DNA from: Primula veris
Taxonomy: Eukaryota > Streptophyta > Magnoliopsida > Ericales > Primulaceae
Assembly (NCBI GenBank): GCA_963682055.1
Contig: OY821747.1
Location: forward strand, 31,618,126-31,682,125
Direction: 5' to 3'
DNA length: 64,000 nucleotides
In this document: positions 11,501 to 22,709 of the stretch, one piece after another
Layout of the letters: each line of letters begins with the position of its first letter
Numbering within the stretch: the stretch's first letter is position 1
The notes under the pieces: model-generated
What the model was told of the DNA's origin: nothing
The model's input: only the letters and a program-made list of their open reading frames with translations
Database searches by the model: none
Translations under genes and position numbers: made by a program

Positions 11501-12160
11501 TTACCCCCGTGACTGTATCTTCAACCTTTTAATGCAAAAATACATGATGTTTTGAGATAGCGCGGTGTTATGACATGCATGTGACATATCTAAGAATGAA
11601 AAAATTGAAATGCGAGCTACACTAGGTAGTGGTCATGGTGGCTTTGCATCCTTCGCGTTGATCGTTACGAGTTTACATTAGCCGGTAGCAATTCGTCACA
11701 ACAGCCACATGGGTACTATCCACAAACCTTTTGGGTCAATGCTAGAAGCTAATGGCACTTCTCGGTATTTTCCAAATACTGTTCAGTAAATGATAGTAAA
11801 TGAAAGAATAGCAACAACAGCCACCACAACCACAAGTTGTAATTGGGTAATTATCGTTTGAGAAATGAACCTTTGTTGTTGGACATTGACCTTGAGCATG
11901 AGCAAGAAAACAATTAGTTAACGGGAAGACAAAGTTGATAATGTTAGTGAGCCATCTCAGGTGAGAAGTTGTAGCATGGTTTTGCAATCTACAGTAAAGA
12001 TTATGGCTCGTCCACGACTCCCCGACAAACTTGTGTAATTGCTTTGTTTTCAATTTTGAATTTTTCTTAACCCATGCATTTCATTTCATTTATAAAATTA
12101 CGATTTTGCAACAGGTGGTAGTGTGATTAGACTATACTTTAACGAATTCAAGATATGCGT
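11500..12160. other. Intergenic, no gene recognised
   Basis: Follows the 5' truncation point of the LINE. The 103-codon minus-strand frame at 11742-12053 has an odd Cys/Gly cluster and no known motif. I see no repeat structure here. Confidence 0.4.
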
Positions 12161-12162
12161 AC

Positions 12163-12600
12163 TTGCTTACTTTGAGTTTTCTGTCGATTTTTTTATTCCA
12201 TAATAGAAGTTTGTGTTTTTCAGAAGTTAGTTTTGTGGACGATGACGAGGAGTTGAGCAAAACAATCCGTTGTGCTTGGGAAATTAAGGCTCGTAAGCTA
12301 TATGCGTCCTTTGTGTGCAATCTGAAAAAAAAACTGACGTTAAGTCAGAGGGTACTTTGAACGATGATTGAAACTACTTGCTTGAGAAATGGGACGAACC
12401 AAAAGCTAAGAAGCGTTCTGCCATTATGAAAGCTAATCGCGGACGTGCGAGTCCTCGTATAGGTTTGTTCACTGATACCTCTGATTTGTTGATTAGCTTT
12501 TATTTCTGTACAATTTTCAATAAAGGTTTAGGCCTGATTACAATATTGGTAAGTAATGGTAATATGTTGCTTTTCGGAGCGAAACCTTGAGAAGTCATGC
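12163..12600 (+). pseudogene. Possible En/Spm-Ptta-type plant transposase remnant
   Basis: Two adjacent plus-strand stretches read EELSKTIRCAWEIKARKLYA (about 12250-12310) and, after an in-frame TGA at about 12368, LLEKWDEPKAKKRSAIMKAN followed by RGRASPRIG (about 12378-12460). The arrangement W..KA...Y, then W....A.KRS..NKANR, recalls the conserved C-terminal block of plant En/Spm-like transposases. The match is from memory and short. Nothing around it looks like an intact gene. Confidence 0.3.
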
Positions 12601-13257
12601 AACATTACTTATCCGCATACATCCATACAAAAAAGGACGTCGTGAAAGACCTTTATATCGTTGAAAGCTTTATCCGTAGAGGTACTATATGTCAAGATTT
12701 GCTTGGTTACACATTTCGACCGGATATACACTAAAAAATGCAAACCAGCATTTATATTCTATACAGAAAATACATTGTAGACGTGGTAGAATTTCCCAAG
12801 TATTCAAAATCCACACCAACATTTACCTTCTTCATAAATTTAATATAACCCACTGGGTAAGTTTTCAGCTCTGAATAAGAAAAAATAACCGTTTTTTTTT
12901 GTTTTTTTTTTTTGTAATCAGATAATTGTGTGGTAGCTATAAATTGTTTTCCATGAAAACAAGAAGCTTCTACAGCTTAAAAATGCACACCAATATCTAC
13001 CCGTTTTTCCCAGTTCGTACACCTTAAGAAGAAACTTAATTTAGCCGTCCAATTGGTCATCAACAAAATTCCAGTAGTCTACAGAAAATCCGTAAAAGCA
13101 AACCAGACAGATACCTAAAAAGTTCAGTTTGGCTTGGCATGTTTAAAAGATTCTAAGAAAATTATGAGTAACAAGGCAGAGTAAAAGTAGTGACGTTAAA
13201 CAGAAATTACAAAAAAGACATCACTTCATAAGGGGTTTTTGTGGCAGGACTGGACGT
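12600..13257. other. 3' flank of the universal stress protein gene
   Basis: Contains T-rich runs near 12890-12915 and no gene. The part nearest 13257 is presumably the 3' UTR of the minus-strand gene; I could not place a polyadenylation site with confidence. Confidence 0.35.
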
Positions 13258-16200
13258 TTACAGAGGCAAAAGTAAGACTGGACAAGGTATAAATTCCGCT
13301 AATAGGTTTGCATCGACATATTTGGAATGGATTGCTTCCATGCTCATAATTACCAAGTCCAAGTTAAGGTCATCCGCTACCTCACCGATTATGGCTGTTG
13401 GCTTTTTTCCTTCCCCGAGTCTCTCTAGTAACTTGTACTCTTGGAACCCACCTATAGTTTTTATCATATATTTATAGGACCAGGTTAATTACAGTTCGTT
13501 CATAAACAGAAACACCAGATTTCAACTTTCATGATAACTTACAAAAGGTAGCAAATAGTACTTGTACATATCTAGACTGACTTTACTAAACTCTATACCA
13601 AGTGGAAAAAATACAAATGGTTGGGTACGAAAAGTTGCAAACAGAAAAATTATTCATAAACTTCATCAATTCCTTTTATATTTTGTACGCTATTCTATAC
13701 CGTGTTTCATAGTTAGTCTCAAATCCATGTATCCTTTCTTTTGCTTTAGTCCCCAGTCTAATTCTTCTTTTTACATATTAGTCTCCAATTTATGGTTGTT
13801 TTCCTTCAAATGTAACATCGGTTTACTAGTTGCTAATGTTTACACACTGGTTTACAAAATCTAAAATTGATGTCTTATAACTGTAATGTCCTTAGAAGTT
13901 GAAACAGAATGAGGAAATCGATTCCTACACAACTACTTCCTTCTATAGTTTACAACCTAGGGTTGCACTGTAAACTCTAAAAGTTAAATGTATCTAAAAC
14001 TTCTGATCTAAGGCTGTGAATGTAGACCCACCTTCGGACAGATGCCAGCGTATGCTTGAGAGTTGTTTTTCATGCTCCGCCAATTCTCCCTTCTCCTTTT
14101 CATCAATAACTGTAAACCACATAAAACATCATCTTCTAGCGTTTACGTGTGAATACTTCCATCAGAACAAAAGGCAAAATCAGTATATCCACCACCAAAA
14201 TTCTGCTTTTAAGAAAAATAAAATGCACTTCATGAGGGTGGGACTATGCATCCAAAGCTAAAATTTTCTGGTCAGTTGCTAACAACACAGAAATTACCAA
14301 CTTGTGACCCAAGCTATAGAAAGTTCTGGGTAGCTCTACATTCAAAGGTAATTCTAAACATCCTTAAAATATTGCAAGTATAACTTACCCACTATGGTAA
14401 TATCCGCTCCATACTTCTTTGCTAAAGCAGTAGCAGTAGCTGCTGCCTGTTAAAAAAACAAGAGACCAGTAAAAAATATTAATTGATGTGAATAAAGATT
14501 GACAACTTGCATAGGAAATAATAAACTTCTGAGATAGGTGATGGCTACCAGTTCAACGACCAAAGAAATTAGCTCATAGGCTACCAGTTCAACTAGTCCG
14601 AGATAAACAGAATGAGACTGACTAACAGCAAAATTGAAAAGCCTGACGAGAAACAGCTACTAGAATAACGTTTATGTAAGTTACAGACCCAAAAGTTCCA
14701 GTACATGATTGTTATGATTTGTCGTTTGGTCTACTTAAACGAGTATTTGAGAAGGTGAAAGGTTGCACCAGCAAATCTATACTCATCCTAAGAAGGCATT
14801 CATTACTTCATACAATTGGTCAGGTAATTGAGTGGCTATTTTCACTTATCTTCATTTTGTAAGCACGACTATTTGAAAGCCGCTCCTTTCCAGTTTTGAA
14901 ACGTCGTGTATATATATATATATGAGGTTGAACATATGGATTGCAATAGAGTTTTATTAAAAGCTTGGAATGAGTATTACCATACCATTCTTAGGTAGTT
15001 ATTTAAAACAGGAAAAAAAAACTTGTTAAGCAAATATTATTTGAAGGGCCTACAAGTCCAAGTGATAGAAACATATTGACAAGACAAAAAATAAGCTGAT
15101 CTGAAATATTTGATAAAGAAAACCAGGAATAATGGGAAGAACCTGTCTTGTTCCTTCAGATAGATAAGGGTTTCGATCTGTAACTGGTAGAAGTACATGC
15201 TTGAAATGAGTAAAGTTATCAGCAGCTAGACCTGTTTCAGATTCTTGTGGGAGAACTTTAGCTGAAATACATTATAGTATATTGTTAGACCTCAAACTTA
15301 AAAGGGTATGAGAAGAAAGAATAAAGTACATATATATATATATATATATCATTCTATTATAATAAGTCAACCCAAGTCAAATGAGGCTGCCCAATTTAGC
15401 CTTTTTTTTCCAAAAATACCCCTACACCTTTATATTAATTACAATAATACCATACTCTCATAAAAATATAAAAAGTAACAACCAAACATTCTTTTAAATT
15501 TTAAACTATGTTTTTTTTTTTGTATTATCCACGTATTTATATCATAACTATAGCTATTTTCTATATTTTTATTGCATTACGCGCCGCATATATTTTTATT
15601 GCATTACGCGCCGCATACGCAATGCGTGGGGCACGATTACTAGTATATATATACACACACAAATATCATTCTATTATAATAAGCCAACCCAAGTCAAATG
15701 AGACTGCCCAATTTAACCATTTTTTTCCAAAAATACCCCTACACCTTTATATAAATTACAATAATACCACTCTCATAAAAATATAAAAAGTAACAACCAA
15801 ACATTCTTTTAAATTTTAAACTATGTTTTTTTTTTTGTATTATCCACATATTTATATCATAACTATACCTATTTTTTATATTTTTATTGCATTACGCGTC
15901 GCACACGCAACGCGTGGGGCACGATTACTAGTATATACATACACACACACAAATATCATTCTATTATAATAAGTCAACCCAAGTCAAATGAGGCTGCCCA
16001 ATTTAGCCATTTTTTTTCCAAAAATACCCCTACACCTTTATATTAATTACAATAATATCACACTCTCATAAAAATATAAAAAGTAACAACCAAACATTCT
16101 TTTAAATTTTAAACTATGTTTTTTTTTTGTATTATCCACATATTTATATCATAACTATACCTATTTTCTATATTTTTATTGCATTACGCGCCGCACACGC

Positions 16201-18747
16201 AACGTGTGAGGCACGATTACTAGTATATACACACACACACAAATATAGACAACATGAAGATCTGGAGATGGGGACCTTAAGAAGATCTAGCTACTAATGA
16301 ATAACCAAAATCATTAAGCAAAGGTAGATAAGGCTTAATCCTAAATTTCTGGAACCCAAGTAAGATATGTAGTGAACTGCTGAAAGAAATTCTATGTATA
16401 CAATATAATTTCTGGAATCCAAGTAAGATGTAAAACGCTCGATCAAACAGCTAATAATATAGTTTCCTTCTGACTGCTCCCTATTCGTACACTAACCTAT
16501 TACGGATTTTAATTCTGTACACTACCCTACTATTTATGTTTGACACACTGACTTAACATAAATAGGTCAATCAGAGACTCGAGAGTATATCTCTCTAAAT
16601 TACCAAAACTTCCACATCTGTATAATGACTTCTGCACAACAAGTTTTTGGTAATTATCACTTATTACACTTGCACATAGGTCAATTATCACTTTTGTACC
16701 CTAACCTTTATGTTAAATTTAACTGAACTGTACTGTTTGAGCAATAAACGTTAAGTTATTAGGGTACTATTTAACAAAACATTGTCTATTGGAGTACAAA
16801 GAAAACGTAATATGCTGGGGTTGAATACAGTTAAAAAGACCTCACATGCACACATACAAACTATATAATGTCATATCTTGTCGACAACTTTACATTTATA
16901 ACAGTACTTCACATAAACTAAGCATCTAAAAAGGCTTGATTTGTTGCAGCATTTCAAGCTCAATTTTTTTTATACTTTGCTTGTAAACTTCAATCTATTT
17001 GGTTTCATGACTTATATTGATCTTTTCCAAATCATGGGTTCAAAACACTAGTATTAGTAGTATTAGTAGTCTTCGTTTGGTTGCGGTATTAGTAGTCCCG
17101 GGACTACTAATAGCGCAACCAAACGAGGACTACTAGTACTACTAAGCTGAATGAACCTCAATTCTTTTCTAAAGTCCCAAAAAGGCAGCTTATTTGCGTA
17201 AAAACAACAGGCAGAGAACCTCAAAGAACACAACCATCGGATAAATCCTCTTTGCCCCGAACATAAATTCAATTCCCTTACTGAACCAATTTAACTTATT
17301 ATATTTGTTGTATAAAAAGTAAAACTCCGCTTCATAATCAAACAACTGTATCTTGTACTTTAAAGATGCAATCTAACAGAGCAATGAATTGTGCAGGTTT
17401 CATTAAGTAGACCCAGTGACCGCTAAAAGAAAATTCGTTACATCATAACTCACCACTGTAATGAAGTAAGAAATATGAAAACAGAGACATCATAACACGA
17501 CTCTCATTTCCACTAGCCCTTTTCAAGACTTTTGGGTGTGTGCGTGTGTGTGTGTGTATTGTTGAAGAAAAAGCTCAATCTATCCAGCTTAACCTCGTAG
17601 ATGTTTCAGCCAGATGGACCTTAGCAGTGAAGCAAAGGTGTGACCATAAGGAGCGCAATCATAATTTTTTACATATTTTACAATGTATTTGATCAAAATT
17701 TGCTAAAAATAGAAATTTGGCACCTGTTGTGTACGAAGTACGATTCCCAGACGAAACCAGGACACTTAACAAAACCGCCCAACATTCAATATTTTTTTTA
17801 TTGTTCGGGAGGTGCTCTATTTTTCACAGATTTTAATCAAAACACAAATAGCCCTAAAAAAGTTACCTTTTTCGTCAAATTTTACCATACGAAGGCCAAT
17901 AATAGCCCCACCCTTATTATCTCCACCTAGTTCGTTCCGTTCTAAATAAATACTCCCTAGTTCCCATCAATTGTCCTCTATGAAATTACATGCAATTTTG
18001 ACCAGACAATAACTTAAATCAAAATTGTCGAAATGAAAATTTTCAAAACTCAATCATATAATTTCACATTTTACCAGCCAATAACTTGAATCAAAATTGT
18101 CCAAATGAAAATTTTCAAAACTCAAATCATATAATTTCACATTTTACCAGACCAATAACTTGAATCAAAATTGTCAAAATGAAAATTTCCAAATTTTAAT
18201 CGTATAATCTCACACTTGAACTATAAGATAAATTGTTAAAACATTTTTCCGTTTCGGCAATTTTAGTAAAAGTAATTGGCCAGTCAAAACTGCACGTTGT
18301 TTCGTAGATTACAATCAAATGGTAAACGGAGGTCGTACATAGTGAAATTACATACAAATTTGAGATAATAATTTTTTTTTACATATTCTACACCGTAACC
18401 TCTATAAATCAATACTCGATTATTTTAAACATTTAGATCAAAATTACACATAGTAACAACTAAAAATTGAGATAGAAAAGACTGCATGTTGTATTTATAT
18501 ATAAAAAAAAAAGTTAAAAAAATAATGGGAAAAAGAAAAGACCTGTGTGAGATGGTTTAATGAGTTTGGAGAAAAGTGATGATAAATTACGAGTTTTGAG
18601 CTTCAGCGACGAATAATAACTATTATTATTATTATTAATTTTTTTAAAATAAGAATAAAAAGAGGTGGGTGGTGACGTGGCAATAAGTGGGTTTGAGTAT
18701 TCAATCGGTGCTGATGATACAGCTGCTATGTACTGAGCAAACGCCAT
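13258..18747 (-). CDS. Universal stress protein (USP/adenine nucleotide alpha-hydrolase-like), plastid-type
   Basis: Five exons: 18747-18543, 15261-15143, 14446-14389, 14109-14032 and 13451-13258. All junctions are GT/AG and the phases join into 217 codons plus a stop. Residues 1-68 are rich in Ser, Thr, Asn and basic residues and lack acids in the middle, as in a chloroplast transit peptide (inference). The USP fold follows: FKHVLLPVTDRNPYLSEG (first strand), AAATATALAKKYGADITIV (helix and second strand), HEKQLSSIRWHLSEGGFQEY, then LGEGKKPTAIIGEVADDLNL (first part of the last unit), DLVIMSMEAIHSKY and FIPCPVLLLPL. The GxxG-plus-GS/T ATP loop of ATP-binding USPs is not evident before CPVLLLPL, so nucleotide binding is uncertain. 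The first intron is 3.3 kb and holds three tandem Helitrons, a hairpin and a Stowaway MITE. The frame appears functional. Confidence 0.9.
15349..15643 (+). mobile_element. Non-autonomous Helitron copy A
   Basis: Begins TCATTCTATTATAATAAG after A and ends GGCACGATTA plus CTAG before T. A short hairpin (CGC/GCG around AAT) lies about 11 nt before CTAG. It has a private 27-bp direct duplication near 15563-15616 (TTTTTATTGCATTACGCG in each unit). Lies in intron 1 of the universal stress protein gene. Confidence 0.85.
15666..15931 (+). mobile_element. Non-autonomous Helitron copy B
   Basis: Same TC start and CTAG end as copy A; 266 bp. The subterminal hairpin is clean here: CACGC and GCGTG around AAC, followed by GGGCACGATTA and CTAG. 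It is separated from copy A by 22 bp of TA/CA repeats ending AAATA. Confidence 0.85.
15956..16223 (+). mobile_element. Non-autonomous Helitron copy C
   Basis: Same structure, 268 bp. It is separated from copy B by 24 bp of TATATACATACACAC-type spacer ending AAATA, nearly the same as the A-B spacer. The start-to-start distance B-C is 290 bp and A-B is 317 bp, the excess being the duplication inside A. Confidence 0.85.
17054..17145. repeat. Near-perfect palindrome, arms about 45 bp, no loop
   Basis: Centred at 17099/17100 (AGTAGTCCC|GGGACTACT). The arms pair over about 45 bp with about four mismatches and contain CGTTTGGTTGCG and its complement. It may be a minimal foldback element; CGTTTGGTTGCGG-like text also begins other dispersed repeats in this window. 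It lies in intron 1 of the universal stress protein gene. Confidence 0.75.
17953..18335. mobile_element. Stowaway-like MITE with internal triplicated segment
   Basis: Starts CTCCCTAGTTCCC after TA (17951-17952) and ends AAACGGAGGTCG before TA (18336-18337). Inside, a segment of about 73 bp containing CAATAACTTGAATCAAAATT is repeated three times (anchors near 18008, 18080 and 18154). The right arm CCAGTCAAAACTGCA pairs with the left TGCAATTTTGACCAG. Relatives lie at 49598 and 57680. Confidence 0.65.
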
Positions 18748-18749
18748 TT

Positions 18750-18782
<33 letters not shown>

Positions 18783-18830
18783 CTATATCTATATGTATAT
18801 TTATATATATGTATATGATTTTTCAGGAAA
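18748..18830. repeat. (CT)n(AT)n microsatellite beside the USP start codon
   Basis: CTCTCT repeats (18752-18768) pass into ATATAT and TATCTATATC repeats directly upstream of the minus-strand ATG at 18747, so they are GA-rich in the transcript leader. A similar tract precedes the ATG at 50424. Confidence 0.7.
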
Positions 18831-18929
18831 AAAAGCAAGAAATTGAGTGAGAAACAATAATGACTGAAATATAATATTGCAAATTTGGAAATAAGTTAAA
18901 TGGGAAATTGTAGATAAGGTAGAGTTAGG

Positions 18930-19095
18930 CCGGCTCTGTTTGATTCGATTTTTGGTAAAGCCGAAACCGATCAGATTTTTCGATTTGCTTTTTTTTCGGT
19001 TTCGGTCTTTTTATTTTTTGGACCGAACTAGACCGGGTTTTTTCGGGTTTATTTTTGGTTTTTCGGTTTTTTTCGGTTGGATTTTATTGTAAACC
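18930..19095. repeat. CGGTTT-rich dispersed repeat (hAT-like family), decayed
   Basis: Repeated TTTTTCGGTTT and CCGAAACCGA words, the same composition as the elements at 37330, 38040 and 38800, the last of which has clear hAT ends. Borders are not clear here. Translated frames rich in Asn, Arg and Pro are artefacts of the repeat. Confidence 0.6.
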
Positions 19096-19099
19096 AAAA

Positions 19100-19905
19100 C
19101 CGAAACCGATTTTGGTTGAAATAACTGGATTTTTTCGGTTGAAAAAAAGCTTGGATTTATCCAGAATACGGCTTCTAGCTTTTTCAAGATTAACAAATCG
19201 GTCAATATTTAAGCTGGATCAGGCAAATTAATCCAGCTTTTAAACAAAACAACCAAAAATGGAATAGTGGAATTTACATGCTGCAATCAAACAAAGACTT
19301 CATACAAGCGTTGTTTTTTAAAAAATAACCTAATAAAAGCTCAGAAAGCTAATATGTTGAGCATTTCAGTTCCACCCAAACAAGCACTTAATACACAACT
19401 TGTAATGCTTTTCCATAAAAGACTGATCCAATTCTCAAAAGACATGTGGTGGGAAAAATTGGACGCTGATATGTGGTGGGCAAAAGCATCTGATAGCTAG
19501 ACGCTATAACAGGCCAGTTTTCGGGTTAGCAAAATGAAATGGTAACTTTCTTCTTTAGACACTGATAAGCAGATAAAGGATTTGAATTGATTTCATAATT
19601 AGCAACTCCCTTGAATCAATATCTGCTCCTTTCCAAACTGAGTCTTTGGGATTGTTTAATTGCAACTTTTGAGAAAATAAGTTGGATCTGTAAAGTTCAG
19701 AAGAAAAAAAACTAGGTTCATCCACCTTAAAGTTCCTAGCTTATTCACACCAAAACCAGGAAAACTCAGCTTTAGCTGACTACTTATTCATGCCAAAACC
19801 AAAAAAGCTCAGGTCTTAAGCTGGCCAACCAAATGGAGTCCGGCTTTAAGCAAAGAAAGCAAAAAGAACTTAGCTTACGAGCTGAAACTAAACAAAGCCA
19901 TTTTA
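19100..19905. repeat. AAGCTTAG/TTTGGTTGCA-type dispersed repeats
   Basis: Two copies or halves of a family marked by CTAGGTTCATCCA, CTAGCTTATTC, CTCAGGTCTTAAGCTGG and AACCAAA. It recurs at 55999-56212 and, more weakly, near 61660-61810 and 62210-62550. It lies between the USP gene and the tRNase Z fragment, where further tRNase Z exons would be expected; none were found. Confidence 0.5.
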
Positions 19906-19962
19906 GAATGACGGAAAAGCTGCAACGGCATAAAATCCATCTTAAACTAGACGCAAGATTAC

Positions 19963-21750
19963 CTTCTCTTCAGCTGACCGAGGGTCCCTTCACCACAATC
20001 TAAGAGCAAGCTTCCTTTTGAGAAAAGATGAATGAAAATAGAGCTAACATTTCGGTACTTTGAAGGTTGAGATGAACCAGTCCCCAATAAAACAATCTCC
20101 ATATCTTCTCTTGCAATATCTTTTAAGCAATTCGGAAGAGCATTATCATTCAACCATGGCTCTTCCTTGTTTGGCAAGCTGTTTGTGTTCTCTTTAATGC
20201 ATTCCCTTTTAATCCAAAACTGTTTAACTTCTTTTCCCGCATCTACAATCTCCGGAATGTCAGAAATCAACTCATTAATTATTTCCGATTTAGTTTTTTA
20301 ATCCGGAACACCAGACATATTAATCCCCAGCTGAGCATAAGGACACAGCTGGAACTGTTCAAAACCACGTAATGTATTAGGTAGCAATAAAGGTATGACA
20401 TAAATATGACCCCATGAAGGCGCCTACGAAAAAAAAATAATTATGACGACTATTTCCCTTACTTCTCTCTTCTGATTGTATGAAGTCATTACGATATAGT
20501 ATAAGTAACCACTCAAAGTTATGAGCTAACTATTGTACTATATACTCACGCATAAATCTTAAATATGAAAATCTATTTTGAGTAATAGTATGACTTTTCT
20601 ATGAGATGCTGTATACTTCTGCGATGAAGTCTTAAAAAAAAACAGTACTGTTCATTTACGGTGTTTCACACTTACCTCCAAGAAAAAAATGTGTTCTTTA
20701 GATTATGATGATATTTATTTGGTTAATAGAAGTATAGAACACATTCTATGAAAAGGGTATTTAGTATTGTTAATATCAGAAAGCTTTGGAGGATAATGGA
20801 AAGACTAGCTACCTAACAATTAGATAATGGACGCTTTTCCTTCATTTCAATTTTGCCTCTTGTTTGGAAAAAAAAAATCGTACTCTAAATGTGATATCTT
20901 TTTAGGAATTCTATATTTAATTTAATCATGTATTAGTTATATTATTTAATATATAAAGAATATAAATAGCGAATATATGACTACGAGTTTTCCTACAAGC
21001 TATGAAGGAAAATGGAAAGACTAGCTAGCTTTATATAGTTATAAATCATCTACAACTTAGTCATTAAAAGTTATGTACCTTTTGGAGATTTTCGGCGGAG
21101 ATGTTCTGAGGAAGCTTTGAATCATTCTGCAAACAAATTGCTTGCTAGGATTAGAAATAGTTACATTTATAAGCAGAAAACCATTAAAAATAAGTTAATT
21201 TCATGAAAGAAAATATCTCCACAAACAAACCTCACTCACTGTTTGAAATCCAGGAGTTGGACCATTTATGTGTGGAACAGGCCAAAATCCTGAAGCAGGA
21301 AAAAACCGAGGACAAATATTTTAGCTGTGCTGCAAGTCTTGCACTAGCTGTCAAAACTGGAATCTCCACATTTTTCCTGCATGCTTTATGAATCAATTAC
21401 ACCAAAATTTCATAGTAACAACTACTGCATCCTTACAAAATAAGTTTCCACAACTCTGAAGAGAATAAAACTCACATTTCATGGCCGGCCATAATATGCT
21501 GAGCCCCACTAAATCTTTCCATCCACTTCTGATAATCGGGAGTGTTTATCACAAATGTTGGACTCAAATGAATAACACATTTAACTCTCTTACAAGTCTC
21601 CTCTGATTGGGTGCTTGGCATAACTTAATAATAGTTTTTAAGAGATTCTGACGAGGATAATTCTTGCAAATGAAATAGTGTTGGGCAATCAACAATAAGT
21701 ACTATGGGACCTGGAATAGAGGGATCCATTACATCGCTTAGATAAACCTA
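19963..21750 (-). pseudogene. Intron-containing fragment of long-form tRNase Z (ELAC2/TRZ3-TRZ4-like)
   Basis: tRNase Z removes the 3' trailer of precursor tRNAs. On the minus strand four exon-like blocks keep GT/AG borders. About 21750-21480 encodes PSIPGPIVLIVDCPTLFHLQ and KVDYQKWMERF-like text ending AQHIMAGHEM. About 21387-21231 encodes NVEIPVLTASARLAAQLKY. 21133-21079 encodes NDSKLPQNISAENLQK. 20423-19963 encodes YVIPLLLPNTLRGFEQFQL, later [20 protein letters not shown] and [16 protein letters not shown]. Three lesions break it: a TAA in the first block (after LKNYY), a two-base loss around 21315 before PRFFPASGFWPVPHINGP, and a TAA near 20300 (after MSGVPD). The N-terminal region and everything after LKRR, including the catalytic HxHxDH motif, are absent. 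Retained introns argue for a duplicated, not retrocopied, origin. Confidence 0.85.
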
Positions 21751-22709
21751 AAAAAAACTAGAGCTGATCGGTGCTTGTTCAGCTAATTACCTCTATGAGT
21801 CCGGTAGGTACAGCCCTACAGGATTATATATTAAATGGTAGCAAAATCATAATGATGAAGTTGAAATTTAAATTAATTATTCAAATACTGTTAGCATAAT
21901 TATCTGCTATTGCATGTTCCAAACGTACTTAAAAATGATGATAGTGGGTAGTATTTCCCCTCATTTGACCTCATAACTGAAAGCACCTCAAGTGTACCTT
22001 TACTTGATTAATTTGCTATACAGAAAATTTAATCAAGATAACTTACCAAATGAATTCTTTATAATTGTGTAATCAGTAATTACATGAGAATTCAGATAAT
22101 TTGTTCTTAAACTAATACACAGTATTTTCATTCTTCATTAAGTATCGTTGAGAGACCGTCGCTATTTTGGAAAAGTGAGAGCAAGTCACTAGAACTCTAA
22201 GTAGAGAATTCGTTGTCACGGCACCTCACATATATGTAAGTATGCTAGTTGTATTTTTTGTTGTGTTTGTACTATAATTTGTCGAAATCGGTGGAATTGC
22301 ACTCTCATAGTTTTTATTTCATTTTGACATTATTATTATATTTAATTAGGCTCCCCATTGACAACTGCTGACTTACCCCTAAAGCAATTATATTTCAACC
22401 TGAAGAAAGTTGTTGCGTTTCGACTTACCCCTAAAGCAATTAGTCGCCTACTTGAGTGTAAAAACTCGGGAGGTACCTTCTCCTGTGGACGCTTTGATCG
22501 AGGCGATGGCGATGGCCTGCTGAACATGTATTAATTTATGGAAATTAAAGAGTCCACATATTGCAATTATTCAAAAGTTTAAAAAATGCCAAACAATTTG
22601 AGGTGGCCTACATTTGATACTTATCAACATTCTCATTTTTTCTCTAAACTTACAAGGAAAGAATCTAATAGCTCTAGTTCGTACCTACACAAGGAAAGAA
22701 CCAGACTCC
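21751..22709. other. Intergenic, no gene recognised
   Basis: AT-rich. A 24-bp phrase (GACTTACCCCTAAAGCAATT plus a few bases) is repeated near 22370 and 22428. A 61-codon minus-strand frame across it (22342-22527) has no family signature. Confidence 0.35.

Noticed and set aside
11742..12053. 103-codon minus-strand frame with a CGCGGCCC cluster
   Set aside because: The cluster reflects a CAACAACAGCCACCACAAC-type repeat on the plus strand; no signal or domain.
19963..21750. Functional tRNase Z gene
   Set aside because: Two stops, one frameshift and absence of the catalytic metal-binding motif and both termini.
22342..22527. 61-codon minus-strand frame with a Pro/Ser/Arg-rich start
   Set aside because: Looks protein-like at the start but covers a duplicated 24-bp phrase and has no recognisable family.
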